Shown here one piece after another: positions 44,650-56,460 of a stretch of 64,000 nt of DNA (its first letter is position 1; the number at the start of each line of letters is the position of its first letter). Below the pieces are notes generated by a model. That model had not been told where the DNA came from, ran no database searches, and saw nothing but the letters and a program-made list of their open reading frames with translations. The position numbers and the translations under genes were made by a program. Source of the stretch: Omphiscola glabra (lineage: Eukaryota > Mollusca > Gastropoda > Lymnaeidae); the NCBI GenBank assembly GCA_964017045.1, contig OZ024798.1, forward strand, positions 12,150,995 through 12,214,994. Direction: 5' to 3'.

Positions 44650-44990
44650 ATATTAATATAAAAATGTCCCCACTTTTTTGACACCGCAGTTTCATTTCAC
44701 CAACTATTTCAGAAAAACAATAGAAAATATTGCACACCAAATGTACTTGCGATATATTTTTTTTAAGAATCTCATTTAGCGTAGTTATCGGGGAATCTCA
44801 TTCAATGAATTTAGTGGCATTATATTTCCTTCATCTTCCCCTTAAAAAATCCGGGAAAAAAACTGAATTTCGGGGGCTGGTGGTGGGGCTGAAAATTTGA
44901 TCAAATGTGTTGTCATCGGCAACAGGCCCATGTGCTAACTTTCAGCTCGATAGGCTGACGGCCGTTAACTCATCCGTTGGCATTTCATCT
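44650..44990 (-). repeat. Dispersed repeat family X, inverted copy
   Basis: On the minus strand the block order is GAGCTGAAAGTTAGCACATG, TTGCCGATGACAACACATTT, AAATTTTCAGCCCCACCACC, an AT-rich middle with CGATAACTACGCTAAATGAG, then GAAATAGTTGGTGAAATGAA. This is the same order as at 62955-63660. Confidence 0.65.
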
Positions 44991-45900
44991 GTGATTGTGT
45001 GAATTTTATTAGCAGTCTCCTTAACTTTATGCAACTGTCTAGAGACAAATCATCGCACGTTGGTAAGGAGGGAAAGTTCTTAAATGACCACTGAGCGTAA
45101 CGCCCTTGTACGACCACTGAGTCTAACACTCCGATCTGACCCGTGGGGGTCAACATCCATCTCTGACCACAAGCGAATGAACGGCTTTGGTCCAGGGGTA
45201 AGCTACCTACCCTAGTCACCGGATCCCCTGGGATAGGATATTGTTTGGTCTCTACAATTGACATCCTTCGCTCCACGTCTTCTTGTGTCCGACTGTCTTC
45301 GGTTTTCTGCAATCGTTACTCCCCCCCCCCCCCCCCCCCAAATAGGCCACGAACACAGTCTTCATCAAAAGAACTGGTGGATCACTGAGGTGTAGCTTAA
45401 TTCAAGGTTGGTTTGAGTCCAAAATGTAACGATTTCTCTGTAAAGCGACTTCGTCGTAATATTAAGTTCACTTACCAGGCTCCTATTGATAAATAAAGAT
45501 ATTGGTAGTTAACTGACGGCTGCTTTCTAAGAAGAGAAATACAGGTTTTTTTTTTTTTTTGGTTTGTTGTTGTTGTATTTATTAAAATTATCGACGCGGT
45601 TTAAAATTACTAAAGCTTGCAGCTGTTCTTTTTATTTGGCTCTGCGCTGAATATGTTCGGCATATACCAACATAAAAATTGTAATGCTTCTTATGTATTG
45701 GAGTTTGTTTTTTGTAATCCGAATATAATGGTTGTCTCTCGTCTAACTTTTATACATGACTCTGTAACTAATATGAGCCCCGACCTGGATGCTCAAACGT
45801 CTGCGGGTTTAATTGCCTGTGTTTTATGGTTGGTTCATAATGTTCTCTTCCCATTGTTGACCATGGCTTAATCTGCCCCCCCCCTCGCCCCCGGCCACTG
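44991..45900. other. Non-coding; unassigned minus open frame at 44965-45312; 19-base C tract
   Basis: The minus frame of 115 codons contains YPIPGDPVTRVGSLPLDQ and starts from within family X sequence. No domain recognised. A C tract fills 45321-45339. Another open plus stretch (45617-45871) is hydrophobic but unremarkable. Confidence 0.3.
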
Positions 45901-46268
45901 AAAATGTGAAAATGTCGCATTAGAGATGGAGTCGGTGGGCCGTCGAGCGCGAGCTCTTAATGCCCCCCCCCCCGGCGCTCCCCCACACACGCCAGCACAC
46001 TGAAGGTTTCCCCGACGCCAGCCCGTGCGGAAGGGCGCCGGGAACTTCCCCCTTGACCTAGGGGAAGCCCGGTCGACCGAGGACGCTGCGTTTAAAGCGT
46101 CCGCAGTCCACTCTCTGTGGGTCAGGACGGCTTTGCTTCCACTCCGGGGGGGTTGGTGTTGCGTTACCACCCCCACCGCCCAAGGAGTCTTTCGGTCGGG
46201 ACGTTAGTAGTGGCGGGACGAAACGGTTGCCTAGGGGCGGCTTTCTCACTGCCGCGTTGCTAAAATCA
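45901..46268. mobile_element. GC-rich insertion flanked by a 10-bp direct repeat, class unknown
   Basis: A 368-bp block, very GC-rich against AT-rich flanks, sits between two perfect copies of CCGGCCACTG (45891-45900 and 46269-46278). That pattern is what a target-site duplication would leave. I see no terminal inverted repeats and no long protein-like frame. It could be a retroposed sequence or non-autonomous element. Confidence 0.45.
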
Positions 46269-46419
46269 CCGGCCACTGTAAAATATAATGTTACGTGCTC
46301 TAAACAAAAATGATCATTTGTTGTGACATCGAATGTTTAGGGCGTAACCTGTTTACTCTCTTAAATCTCATAACAAAATATACATTAAAAAAAACACATT
46401 TCTACTCAGTATAAAAACA

Positions 46420-46690
46420 AAACAGTTTTTGTCTCCCTTTACTTCCAGAATAAAAACAAAAACAATTTGTTTCCCTTTACTTCCAGAATAAAAGAAAAAC
46501 AATTTGTTTCCCTTTACTTCCAGAATAAAAACAAAAACAATTTGTTTCCCTTTACTTCCAGAATAAAAACAAAAACAATTTGTTTCCCTTTACTTCCATA
46601 ATAAAAACAAAAACAATTTGTTTCCCTTTACTTCCAGAATAAAAACAAAAACAATTTTTTTCCCTTTGCTTCCAGAATAAAACAAAACTG
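46420..46690. repeat. ~37-39-bp minisatellite, about 7 copies
   Basis: Units TTTCCCTTTACTTCCAGAAT then AAAAACAAAAACAATTTG. Length variation comes from the A-runs. Confidence 0.95.
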
Positions 46691-46855
46691 TTTTTCTCCC
46701 TTGACTCTCGGAGTAAACCCAAAACACGCAGTACACAAAATCTGTTAAGTTCCAACTCCAGCTTTTTCTGAAACATGAACTTCTGTGTTTAAATGATATT
46801 CATAGAGTACTCCACAACAACAACAACAACAAAAAGCAGAACATCTTGTGAAAAT

Positions 46856-47141
46856 CGTATCCGGAAATTTGATCGAAAGAAATTCCGTCGACGGAAAATT
46901 GATCGACGGAAATTTGATCGAACGGAAATTTGGTTAAATCTTTTCTTTTTTAGTTTTCATGTTAAAATTTTGCATCAAATTTTTTTTTTGAACGCATTAT
47001 TTTGTTTTACTGAATAGTTTAGTACGATCAAATTCAAATTTGATGCAAATTCTGTGTGAACTGAAACAAAAGATGCGACCAAATTTCCGTTCGATCAATT
47101 TTCTGTCGACAAAATTTCTTTCGATCAAATATCCGGTGACC
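46856..47141. mobile_element. Long-TIR palindromic MITE, family D, with 9-bp TSD
   Basis: Left end CCGGAAATTTGATCGAAAGA, then AATTCCGTCGACGGAAAATT; the right end read in reverse gives CCGGATATTTGATCGAAAGA, then AATTTTGTCGACAGAAAATT. The inverted arms extend at least 46 bp, with an AT-rich centre. Flanks carry a perfect 9-bp duplication TGTGAAAAT (46847-46855 and 47142-47150). Long TIRs with a 9-bp TSD suggest a Mutator-like (MULE) origin; this class assignment is inference. Arms also contain internal sub-repeats of a GAAATTTGATCGA word. Confidence 0.85.
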
Positions 47142-47150
47142 TGTGAAAAT

Positions 47151-48114
47151 ATATGTTGGAACGTAAGTTATCACCAGTGACGCATCAACGAGTGCTTTCT
47201 AAAACTAGTTCCGGTCGAAGCAGGAACAGGATTCAAGCAATCATGCCTAAACAAGTTCAAGAAATCCAAGGATTTTCTCTTGACGGCAAGAAGGAAAGAT
47301 GCTAAATCTGTGAAAATCAAGAAAAATAAAGACAATGTAAAGTTCAAAGTCCGTTGCAGTCGTTACTTGTCTACTCTTGTTATGCAAGACAAGGAAAAGT
47401 CAGATAAATTAAGACAATCTCTGCCCCCCCCCCCCCCCCCAGGTTTTGGCTGTTAACGAGTTAAAATAAATTTTGGTAATAAAGTTATAGAAAAATTATT
47501 TTTAAAATATTTTTTTTTTTTTTGTGTAAAAGTGAAACATCAAACTCTCTTTAAAACATATCTCCCCTAAGAAAAGTATCCCCACCATGCCAGTGAAATC
47601 AAGTTCATGCGCACCACCATTGCCAAAACGCGCTCTACAACGGCGTCTCTCTCAGTTCACTCCAGTGATGACCTCCTGTTATACCCCCCCCCCCCCCAAA
47701 TCCGTCATGAAAACGCCTATTCCACACCCGGCGGTTGACCGCTCGTATGTCTTTTCATAGATCACTATATGAAGATTCGTTTCACGTGGTGTGGTCAACA
47801 CTTATCCGATATATGAAAAACAAAAGTGTTATCGGTAGGTCATCTTTCTAACATGTCGTTTTTGTTAGTTTTTGTTTTGTTTTGTTTTTTTGTTGTTTTT
47901 TTGTTTTGTTTTTTACAAAAAAGAATAAACTGACTGAAGAAATTTCTCATGGCGCATACATTAATTCTAAAACAAAACTTTACTTAGATTTTTTTTAAAC
48001 AACTCCTAAAACAAAGCTTTTTTCCATATAGATCATTAACATGCATTTTTTTAGTTTAATTTACATTAATACACTAATGCCCCCCCCCCCCCCTCCCACG
48101 GGTTTTAACCCCCG
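47151..48114. other. Non-coding with C tracts, nothing identified
   Basis: C tracts at 47424-47440, about 47685-47697 and about 48079-48093, and a TTTTGTT-rich run near 47860-47910. Confidence 0.5.
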
Positions 48115-48420
48115 GGGATTTATTTAACTAACTATTTGAGAAACACGAAAGAAAATATTAGGCGCCAAACGCACTTGCGATATTTTTTTTAAAAAGAATA
48201 TCGATTAGCGTTTTTGTCGGGAATTGTATTGCTTGAAATCAGGGGCATCTTACTGCCATCATCTTCCCCTTAAAAAGAAGTTAAAGCTGATTTCGCAGTG
48301 TTGTGGTCGGGGTGGGTGCTGAAAATTTGAAAAAGCTGACTATTTGCCACGTTTCAGTCCGATAGGTTGACGGGAAGTGGGTCAATTAGCTGCCCGAAGA
48401 TTTTGCCCTAATGTAAAAAT
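48115..48420 (-). repeat. Dispersed repeat family X, inverted copy
   Basis: Shares CAACCTATCGGACTGAAACG, AAATTTTCAGC and CGCAAGTGCGTTTGGCGCC-like blocks (minus strand) with the 44650-44990 copy, in the same order. Confidence 0.6.
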
Positions 48421-48784
48421 GCGAAGTTAATATAAATAAAGTATTTAATACAAAAAAAAGTTAAATTCACTGTTTTATATATTTAGATTAATCCCTCGAA
48501 TACATATATTAGGTAAAAACGAAAGTTGACAATTTAGTTCAACCGCCAAATTTTTCCCCAATATTAATAAATTGATTCATCAAATCCTTGCATAAGGGCA
48601 GATCGTGCTCACATTAGCCTAGGGTTGATAGTTTCGAGGGGTCGTCCGGGACTTGGAATTAAAGAATTGTAACTGATTATTTGATATGATGAGTGAAAGG
48701 ATCACATCGTTGGCTATTTAAATTATTTTAAAGTAGACTAGATTCCCCTTGGAAAACGACTACCATTTTCTCCTGTGGGGTTCT
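48421..48784. other. Non-coding, nothing identified
   Basis: AT-rich. No feature supported. Confidence 0.4.
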
Positions 48785-49175
48785 GTAGTTTGTGGCGTTG
48801 TGCGGTTTGTAAAGTATGGATTTGTGTTGTTTGTAAGCTATGGGGTTGTGTTGTTTGTACACTATGGGTTTGTGTGGTTTGTAAGTTATGGGGTTGTGTG
48901 GTTTGTAAGCTATGGGTTTGTGTGGTTTGTAAGTTATGGGTTTGTGTGGTTTGTAAGGTATGGGGCTGTGTGGTTTGTAAGCTATGGGTTGTGTGGTTTG
49001 TAAGCTATGGGGTTGTGTGGTTTTTAAGCTATGGGGTTGTGTGGTTTGTAAGTTATGGGTTTGTGTGGTTTGTAAGCTATGGGTTTGTGTGGTTTGTAAG
49101 GTATGGGGCTGTGTGGTTTGTAAGGTATGGATTTGTTTGTTTTGTAAGCTACGCTGCTACGTGGTTTGTAAGCTA
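48785..49175. repeat. ~23-24-bp minisatellite, about 17 copies
   Basis: Core GGGTTTGTGTGGTTTGTAAG followed by CTAT or TTAT. A block of several units appears twice (around 48890-48985 and 49035-49130), pointing to multi-unit duplication. Confidence 0.95.
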
Positions 49176-50130
49176 TCGAACGTACGTACGATCACAGGTA
49201 TTTAAAATAACACATAGTTCTTTTTTTTCCCACTTAGCACTAGTAATAACAGTGCACTTAATTCAGTAGTTAATAAAGATGGGGATAAAGATATTATAAA
49301 CCACCAGAACATGAACGTAGCCCATATCTAAAAATATCTCATTAAAGAAACATCTGTTGGACCTAACGATATCATTATATTATGTGACAATCTCGGGCGC
49401 ACTGAAACAGGGGCGTCATTTGGGTAGGGCAGAGTGTTGCATTTGTTCTCCCCCCCCCTGCATTTGCAGGTTTTATTTAAATTTCTATGTATTTGGGCGC
49501 CTCCAGTAATTAACAACTTAACAAGCCAACCAAGTTTTAATTTTGCCCTCCCCCCCCCCCCCCCCGAAAAAAACCCTGAAATGACACCCATGCATTGAAA
49601 CCCCCTCTTCCTTTACTAAAAGGTAGACGGACAGCCACGTCGCCACAGGACTTCTGTTTCCGTTCGCTTGTCAAACTGACAACTGTGCGGTCGCTAACAC
49701 GCCACTGGACATTTCTGGAAGTGTACATTCAACCGAAAGGCGTGTTAACCGAAAAGAACAAAATCAATTTTTTTTTATTGTTTACCTATTGTAGTTATTT
49801 CTTTTGTCGTATGTAGCAAAGATTTGGTTGATTGTACCTCAAATTTTACTTTGTGATTTGAACCATACATTTTAGAGCTCATCGTAATCATCCACTGTAA
49901 GAGTTGATTGTAACCAAAATATTGTACCAGCCACAAATAATCCAAATTATAGTGCCCATCATTTGTACTACCTGATTGTACATGCATATGTTGAAACTGA
50001 CTGTATGCTCTTTTGTGTTGTCCGTCCTTCGCGTGGGAAGATGACCAATACTATAATTAACGGTGAGTACGCACGTCTTATATTTGTGAATGGAAAGCTT
50101 TCCCGCACGCAGGGCACACGTTATTTTGGG
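49176..50130. other. Non-coding with C tracts, nothing identified
   Basis: C tracts at about 49450-49458 and 49550-49565. No gene supported. Confidence 0.5.
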
Positions 50131-50310
50131 CTTAGCCGGAAACTTGTTTGAAAGAAATTTCGTCGACGGAAAATTGATCGACAGAAATTTGATCGAACGG
50201 AAATTCGCTCCAATCTTTTTTCTTTCAGTTCACACGTTAAAATTTTGCATCAAATTTCTTTTTGGACTCATGACTTTGTTTTACTATATAGTGTTGTGCG
50301 TTCCAAAAAA
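50131..50310. mobile_element. Family D MITE, left half only
   Basis: Starts CCGGAAACTTGTTTGAAAGA, then GTCGACGGAAAATTGATCGA and TTTGATCGAACGGAAATT. It continues through the shared centre (GTTAAAATTTTGCATCAAAT) and stops before the right arm. Same orientation as 46856-47141. Confidence 0.85.
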
Positions 50311-51184
50311 AAAAAAAAAATCGAATTGCCAACATCTCATTCTAATGTGTAAGAAACAAATGTGTAAGTTCACACACAAGTATGATTTTTTCATGAACGT
50401 CCAGCTGCTTTCTATTCAGCGTATCAGTAGATCTATACTTTAGTTGTCTTAAGAAGGAAATATACGTTACTGACGACATAAATTCTGATCCGGCCAAAGT
50501 CTTAAGTATATTTTACACAGACTTGACTGTTTCCTACGATAAATTTTTGTTGAGATTAAGAATTCCTTCCCTTTATGCTCTTATTGACATGATTTTTTTC
50601 TAATATTCCAGCAGCTTTTCTTTATTATTCCACCCAAGATACATTATAACGCAGAATTTCTGCCTATGTTATTTACACTTGTCCCACAGACTTTATTCAA
50701 CAGCTTTTTTCTTCTGTCTGAAAAATCTTGCCTGTGTCCCACCCCCCACCCATTCCTTCTTAGTTATGACAAACTCTCCATCAACCTAACACAATCTTTC
50801 GCACCCAGACCCAAACTATCTCCCCTCCCCCCGTGCCAGTATCGCCTTTATGTAATCCTTATATTCCACCATAATCCTCGTCTGGTCATCTCGGCCGTAA
50901 TCAATGACTAACTATATGTGGTCAATGGGAGGGGAAGTGGGGGGACTGGGGGGGTCCACTCCCTGGAGCCTTTCTTTTGTCAACATCAATGTGCTCGAAA
51001 ATGATTTAACTAAGTGCCCTAAAGACATGACGTGGATACTTCCGGTTTTGGGTGGGCGCCGGGTAAAATATATTGAGTCAGATTATGTTTTGATCGTAAC
51101 AATCAGATGTTCATCTTGCCATAAACTTATACTTACAGGGGGGGTAAATTTGAGGTTTTTAGAAAATTAAATTTTTGACATTCG
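50311..51184. other. Non-coding, nothing identified
   Basis: No repeat or exon supported. A G-rich patch lies near 50935-50955. Confidence 0.5.
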
Positions 51185-52715
51185 TTATGGTGAAGGATAG
51201 TTTGGTGAAAGATAGTTTGGTGAAAGATGGTTTGGTGAAAGATAGTTTGGTGAAATAGAGTTTGGTGAAAGATAGTTTGGTGAAAGATAGTTTGGTAAAA
51301 GATAGTTTGGTGAAAGATAGTTTGGTGAAAGATAGTTTGGTAAAAGATAGTTTGGTGAAAGATAGTTTGGTAAAAGATAGTTTGGTGAAAGATAGTTTGG
51401 TGAAAGATAGTTTGGTAAAAAATAGTTTGGTGAAAGATAGTTTGGTGAAAGATAGTTTGGTAAAAGATAGTTTGGTGAATGATAGTTTGGTAAAAGATGG
51501 TTTGGTAAAAGATAGTTTGGTGAAAGATAGTTTGGTAAAAGATGATTTGGTAAAAGATGGTTTGGTAAAAGATAGTTTGGTAAAAGATAGTTTGGTGAAA
51601 GATAGTTTGGTGAAAGATGGGTTCGTAAAAGATAGTTTGGTGAATGATAGTTTGGTAAAAGATAGTTTGGTAAAGGATAGTTTGGTGAAAGATAGTTTGG
51701 CGAAAGATAGTTTGGTGAAAGATAGTTTGGTGAAAGATAGTTTGTTAAAAGATAGTTTGGTGAAAGATAGTTTGGTGAAAGATAGTTTGGTAAAAGGTAG
51801 TTTGGTGAAAGATAGTTTGGTGAAAGATAGTTTGGTGAAAGATAGTTTGGTGAATGATAGTTTGACGAAAGATAGATTGATGAAAGATAGTTTGGTGAAT
51901 GATAGTTTGGTAAAAGATGGTTTGGTGAAAGATAGTTTGGTGAAAGATAGTTTGGTAAAAGATAGTTTGGTGAAAGATAGTTTGGTAAAAGATAGTTTGG
52001 TAAAAGATGGTTTGGTAAAAGATGGTTTGGTAAAAGATAGTTTGGTAAAAGATAGTTTGGTGAAAGATAGTTTGGTGAAAGATGGGTTCGTAAAAGATAG
52101 TTTGGTGAATGATAGTTTGGTAAAAGATAGTTTGGTAAAGGATAGTTTGGTGAAAGATAGTTTGGCGAAAGATAGTTTGGTGAAAGATAGTTTGGTGAAA
52201 GATAGTTTGTTAAAAGATAGTTTGGTGAAAGATAGTTTGGTGAAAGATAGTTTGGTAAAAGGTAGTTTGGTGAAAGATAGTTTGGTGAAAGATAGTTTGG
52301 TGAAAGATAGTTTGGTGAATGATAGTTTGACGAAAGATAGATTGATGAAAGATAGTTTGGTGAATGATAGTTTGGTAAAAGATGGTTTGGTGAAAGATAG
52401 TTTGGTGAAAGATAGTTTGGTAAAAGATAGTTTGGTGAAAGATAGTTTGGTAAAAGATAGTTTGGTGAAAGATAGTTTGTTGAAAGATAGTTTGGTAAAA
52501 GATAGTTTGGTGAATGATAGTTTGGTAAAAGATGGTTTGGTGAAAGATAGTATTGTGAAAGATAGTTTGGTGAAAGATAGTTTGGTAAAAGATAGTTTGG
52601 TAAAAGATAGTTTGGTAAAAGATAGTTTGGTGAAAGATAGTTTGGTAAAAGATAGTTTGGTGAAAGATAGTTTGGTGAAAGATAGTTTGGTAAAAGATAG
52701 TTTGGTGAATGATAG
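51185..52715. repeat. 15-bp minisatellite, about 102 copies, with 465-bp higher-order duplication
   Basis: Units GATAGTTTGGTGAAA with GTAAAA, GTGAAT and GATGG variants. Rare variants such as GATGGGTTCGTAAAA (51616 and 52081) and GATAGATTGATGAAA recur at an offset of 465 bp (31 units), so a block of about 31 units was duplicated in tandem. Both strands are open for over 500 codons because 15 is a multiple of three; the pentapeptide frames have no other gene features. Confidence 0.98.
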
Positions 52716-53345
52716 TTTTGTTACACATACATGGGTGGATGTCTTATGGATTTTTTTTTTTACCATTAGATTCACAAAGAAACACGTAATGGCAGGTTGG
52801 TAAATGAAGGACCGCGTTCAAGGCTGCGGACGGAAATGGTAGGAACAAGGTGCTCGGAAGATTGAATCGTCAGACAGGAGAAGAAGAGGAGTTCGTTTCG
52901 GCTAAGAGCCTTCCTCGGCTGACAGGACAAATGAAAATACGACAACAAGGCAGGTCGAAAGGCATGGATGACAGGTAGGTAAGGCGTGAATTGCAGGAGG
53001 CTAATACTTAGGTGCCAGGAATGTAAAAGGACACGAATGCCAAGTAGGTAAAACATGGATATGAATACAAAGAAGACGGGCAGATAAGAGAAAGATAGCA
53101 GATTGGTAAGAGATACATGACAGGTAGGCAAAACATGATTTGCACGTATCTGGGTAAAACAAAGATGTCAGGTAGGTGAGAGATAGTAAGCAGGTGGTTA
53201 AGACATTCATGACAAGCTGGTAAAACACAGACTTCATGTCGTAGGCAGTACCCAGATTGCAGTCAGCTACGGTAAGACACAGCTGGCAGGTATGTTGCAC
53301 ACATGTGCCAGGTATGTGATACACGTGTGGTAACACAGAGATAGA
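52716..53345. repeat. Decayed repeat built on GACAGGTAGGTAAAACATG
   Basis: From about 52940 onward, loose words such as CAGGTAGGTAAG, CAAGTAGGTAAAACATGG, CAGGTAGGCAAAACATG and CAGGTAGGTGAGAGAT recur every ~40-60 bp. An old, eroded array. Confidence 0.6.
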
Positions 53346-53839
53346 CATCTTGAACGAATTATTTATTTTATTTTAGGCGTGCATTCAGCTTTTGTCAGAG
53401 ACATATCAATGACGTTCTAATGGGAACATACATTCATTAAGTTCACGTTTGATTGTTTTTTTTATACAGATCAAGGTACTGATCAGAAGGCTCGATGTAT
53501 GTCATTGGAATGTTCACATTAGGAAAAGTTATTCTAAGACCTTATTTTTAAAGGAAATTAAAACTGGTATATGTCATGGTAAAAAATTGTCAGGTAAACC
53601 ACACCAAATGTCATAGACACCCACATTTAAAGCAGTCTATATTCTCAGAAAACATACTTGTTGTTTTTTTTATATTTTCATTACCTTCATTTCGATAAGA
53701 AACAAAATCAATCTTCTAAGATTCCGACGTGGAAGAATACGACTTATTGAAACTTGAAGACTCTTCACGTTAGTTGCATTATTACACACATGAACGTTGT
53801 TCATTTAATATGTATTCATTACTTACCGAATTAATTTGG
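53346..53839. other. Non-coding, nothing identified
   Basis: AT-rich. No feature supported. Confidence 0.4.
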
Positions 53840-53990
53840 TGTTCACATTCTGCGCGTCCTTCTGGTAGATTCCTTTAACTTGATGTGCACATTCTGCGCG
53901 TCCTTCTGGTAGATTCCTTTAACTTGATGTGCACATTCTGCTCATATGTGTGATTAACTCCTTGAACTTGAGGTGTGCATTCTGCTCGTC
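53840..53990. repeat. 44-bp repeat, about 3.4 copies
   Basis: Units CATTCTGCGCGTCCTTCTGG then TAGATTCCTTTAACTTGATG. The first two are near-identical and the right-hand ones diverged. Confidence 0.93.
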
Positions 53991-54164
53991 CGTATGGTAG
54001 AATCCTTCAATGTCATGTGAAGCCGACTTGATCTGTAGCCTCACTTTGGTCAACCCGTGCACTGACCACTGGAAAGATGACAGCAAACTTACGAGCACAA
54101 GACCAGCACCGGGTAATTGCGTGGCGGCGTCCTTTTGTTCACAAACGCTTCCAGGAAAGGTCAC
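53919..54164 (-). other. Open frame overlapping the 44-bp repeat; possible exon
   Basis: 81 codons on the minus strand, including a hydrophobic stretch LPGAGLVLVSLLSSFQW and TKVRLQIKSASHDIEGF. It then runs into the 44-bp repeat, so at least its C-terminal part is repeat-derived. The composition is protein-like, but no family is recognised. Confidence 0.2.
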
Positions 54165-54797
54165 TGGGCCGCACTAACTGGGGTTACAGTGGAAGCGAAG
54201 TTTGCTTTTATTCTTTCAAAATGATACCCCCGCCCTAGACCCGTCCTTCCCCCTCCCCCCACCCGACTTATCCCATGCCCTGCCTCACAACAAAAAATAA
54301 ATAAAAAATATTAACGAAGGGAAATGATCAATCCTATTGGATCACTCTGTAATTATAGTTTTATGGTGAAGGATGGAATTATTCTTAGCCTCCCGGCTAC
54401 AAGGTTTCTCAAAATTTAAATTAAAGAATAAAATATAGTGTCTTTGTCCTGTGAGCAAAAAAAAATTGGGAGGGGGGAGGGTCTAAGAAATTAGCTTCCG
54501 AGAAACTATTTAGTTGGCCATGTTAATGGCGTAAAAGGGCTACGCCAGACCCCAGGCGTTGTTATTTAGGTTAGGCCCAGCTAAATTTCTACGGTGCATA
54601 AAATCGTGATTGAATATTCATTTTAACAACATTTGTATGAGTCTTAGATTTGTCTTTCTTAGAAATAATTAAGAATATTCCAGTTAGTTTGTTCTCAATG
54701 ACAAAAAAAAACCAAAAAAAAAAAACCCATTGTATTCCAATGTTTAGCACATATGCCAGCGGAGCAAGAAATTAAGAAAGGAATTCGGGAGATTGGT
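54165..54797. other. Non-coding, nothing identified
   Basis: A-runs near 54703-54725. No feature supported. Confidence 0.45.
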
Positions 54798-55198
54798 GGA
54801 ACATACCGATGCCAAATATAGCAAGACAACCACTGGTATGGATGATATGCCAACTATAACAAGACAAACACTGGTAAGGAAGATATGCCAATTATGACAA
54901 GACAAACACTGGTATAGAAGATATGCCAAATATGACCAGACCAGCAATGGTATGGAATATATGACAAATATAATAAGCAAGCACTGGTATGGAACAGCAA
55001 GTATCAAGAGGACGAGGAGTCCTTTAAAAACATTTGAAGAAGAGATGTCGACAAGAATGTCATTTAGGATAATTTACTAGGGACTGCGCTCAAACCGTGT
55101 AAAGTAAATTCATAGTGGAACAAGATCGTCCCTTGCCACGTCCTTGTCGATGTTAAGTAATTGAGATTGGAGAGTATTGGAATAGATTGCAAAAACAG
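54798..55198 (-). repeat. Left arm of a large inverted duplication (short minisatellite plus 200-bp unique arm)
   Basis: 54998-55198 is the reverse complement of 56461-56659, roughly nine bases in ten by eye (for example CAAGTATCAAGAGGACGAGG and GTAATTGAGATTGGAGAGTA). The five diverged ~38-bp units at 54798-54997 (ACTGGTATGGATGATATGCC type) are the reverse complement of the array next to the right arm. Confidence 0.92.
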
Positions 55199-56460
55199 AC
55201 CGGAAGGCGTGGAAAGATATAGTTCATAGCGCATGCGCCACTGGGGAGTTGAAAAGGGGAAAGAAGAAGGCGAACCCAAGGCTTGACTCTTGAAACAAAA
55301 ATTCAAAACTTGATTCGAAATCAGCGCATTTTAATTATACTTGATTCAAAGGGTTAACTTCGGGCAAATTAAAGAACCTACTGTTTATATTGCGTCGGTG
55401 CTGTGTGATGACAAGAGCAGATCAGAGAATCAGTGAAAAAAATTAATGGTTACCTGTAACAATAACTGCCACGTTTTGTCTATAGACGTGTCATATGTTG
55501 TCTGCTATCCATTATTTGTTATATTATTTTTTATACTTCTTAATTTATTTTAATAAATCCGTTTTTTTTTTTTCTTTTTATACATGTCTTTGTTTATTAT
55601 TTGTATAAATATTTTGAATTGTTTGAATTGTGCTAAGCTGCGTAGTGAACTTTGACCTGTAAACGTGCTGTGGGTGTACGAGTGACTTAAGATTGCGAGA
55701 AAAGTAATCACACACACGTATTGCTCTTAAAAGATATTAAGATCATAATAATTTACTTTTAAAATGAAGGAAACTTGGCGGAGGAGAGACATATGTTGCC
55801 AACTTTCAGATGAACGGATTTGAGACGTTGTGGGGGTAGGTTTGTACTGTCTAGGTGTATCCAGGTAAGCCCAGGTGGCGGCAGGCGAGTCAAGTTATTC
55901 CAGAAGATCAAAACGTTTCAACGCCTTCTATCAGACTCGCAACCAAATACCACCCACATTTTCAATATTGTCATGTTGTTGACATGTTGTTGTCATGTTG
56001 TTGTCATGGTGTTGCCATGTTGTTGTCATGTTGTTGTCATGTTGTTGTCATGTTGTTGTCATGTTGTTGTCATGTTGTTCCAGTGTGTCCAAAGCTATTT
56101 TTTTCCCCAAAGTTATCTTTGTTTTTCCAAGTCCCCGATATCATTCAAACCGAGAACCACTGTCTCGCAACTGTCACATCCGTCACAACTCGGCATCCGT
56201 CACGTCCTAATTTCCTGGACCCCGTTGCCGATGTCATAAACATGTCATGACGGAACGTACACACCATATTTCCTCACCGGCCGTGTCGCTCTGGATGTTC
56301 TGTTGACTTCATTCTTCCGACACATAAGTTTGATGAATGAAACTCCTGGGTCCGGGTGGCAATGTCTGGGACATTGGTTATAGGAAATTGGTTATTGCAT
56401 GAACTACATCAGGCTGCGGCATTGGTTCTGTGGAAGCAGCAGACGAAGTTATTTTTAAAT
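55199..56460. other. Spacer of the inverted duplication, with an 11-bp minisatellite
   Basis: 1,262 bp. (CATGTTGTTGT)n occupies about 55970-56085 with about ten copies; its unit gives Cys/Val/Leu-rich frames that are artefacts. No transposase-like frame is visible in the spacer. Confidence 0.8.

Noticed and set aside
51159..52803. Two open frames of more than 500 codons (Lys/Asp/Ser/Leu-Val on plus, Ser-Phe-Thr-Lys-Leu on minus)
   Set aside because: Both are read-through of the same 15-bp DNA repeat on opposite strands, with no signal peptide, unique domain or splice context. The tandem DNA explains them fully.
55820..56250. Cys/Val-rich frames of about 130 codons, resembling a Cys-rich peptide
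   Set aside because: The Cys-rich part is the 11-bp CATGTTGTTGT repeat read in three frames.
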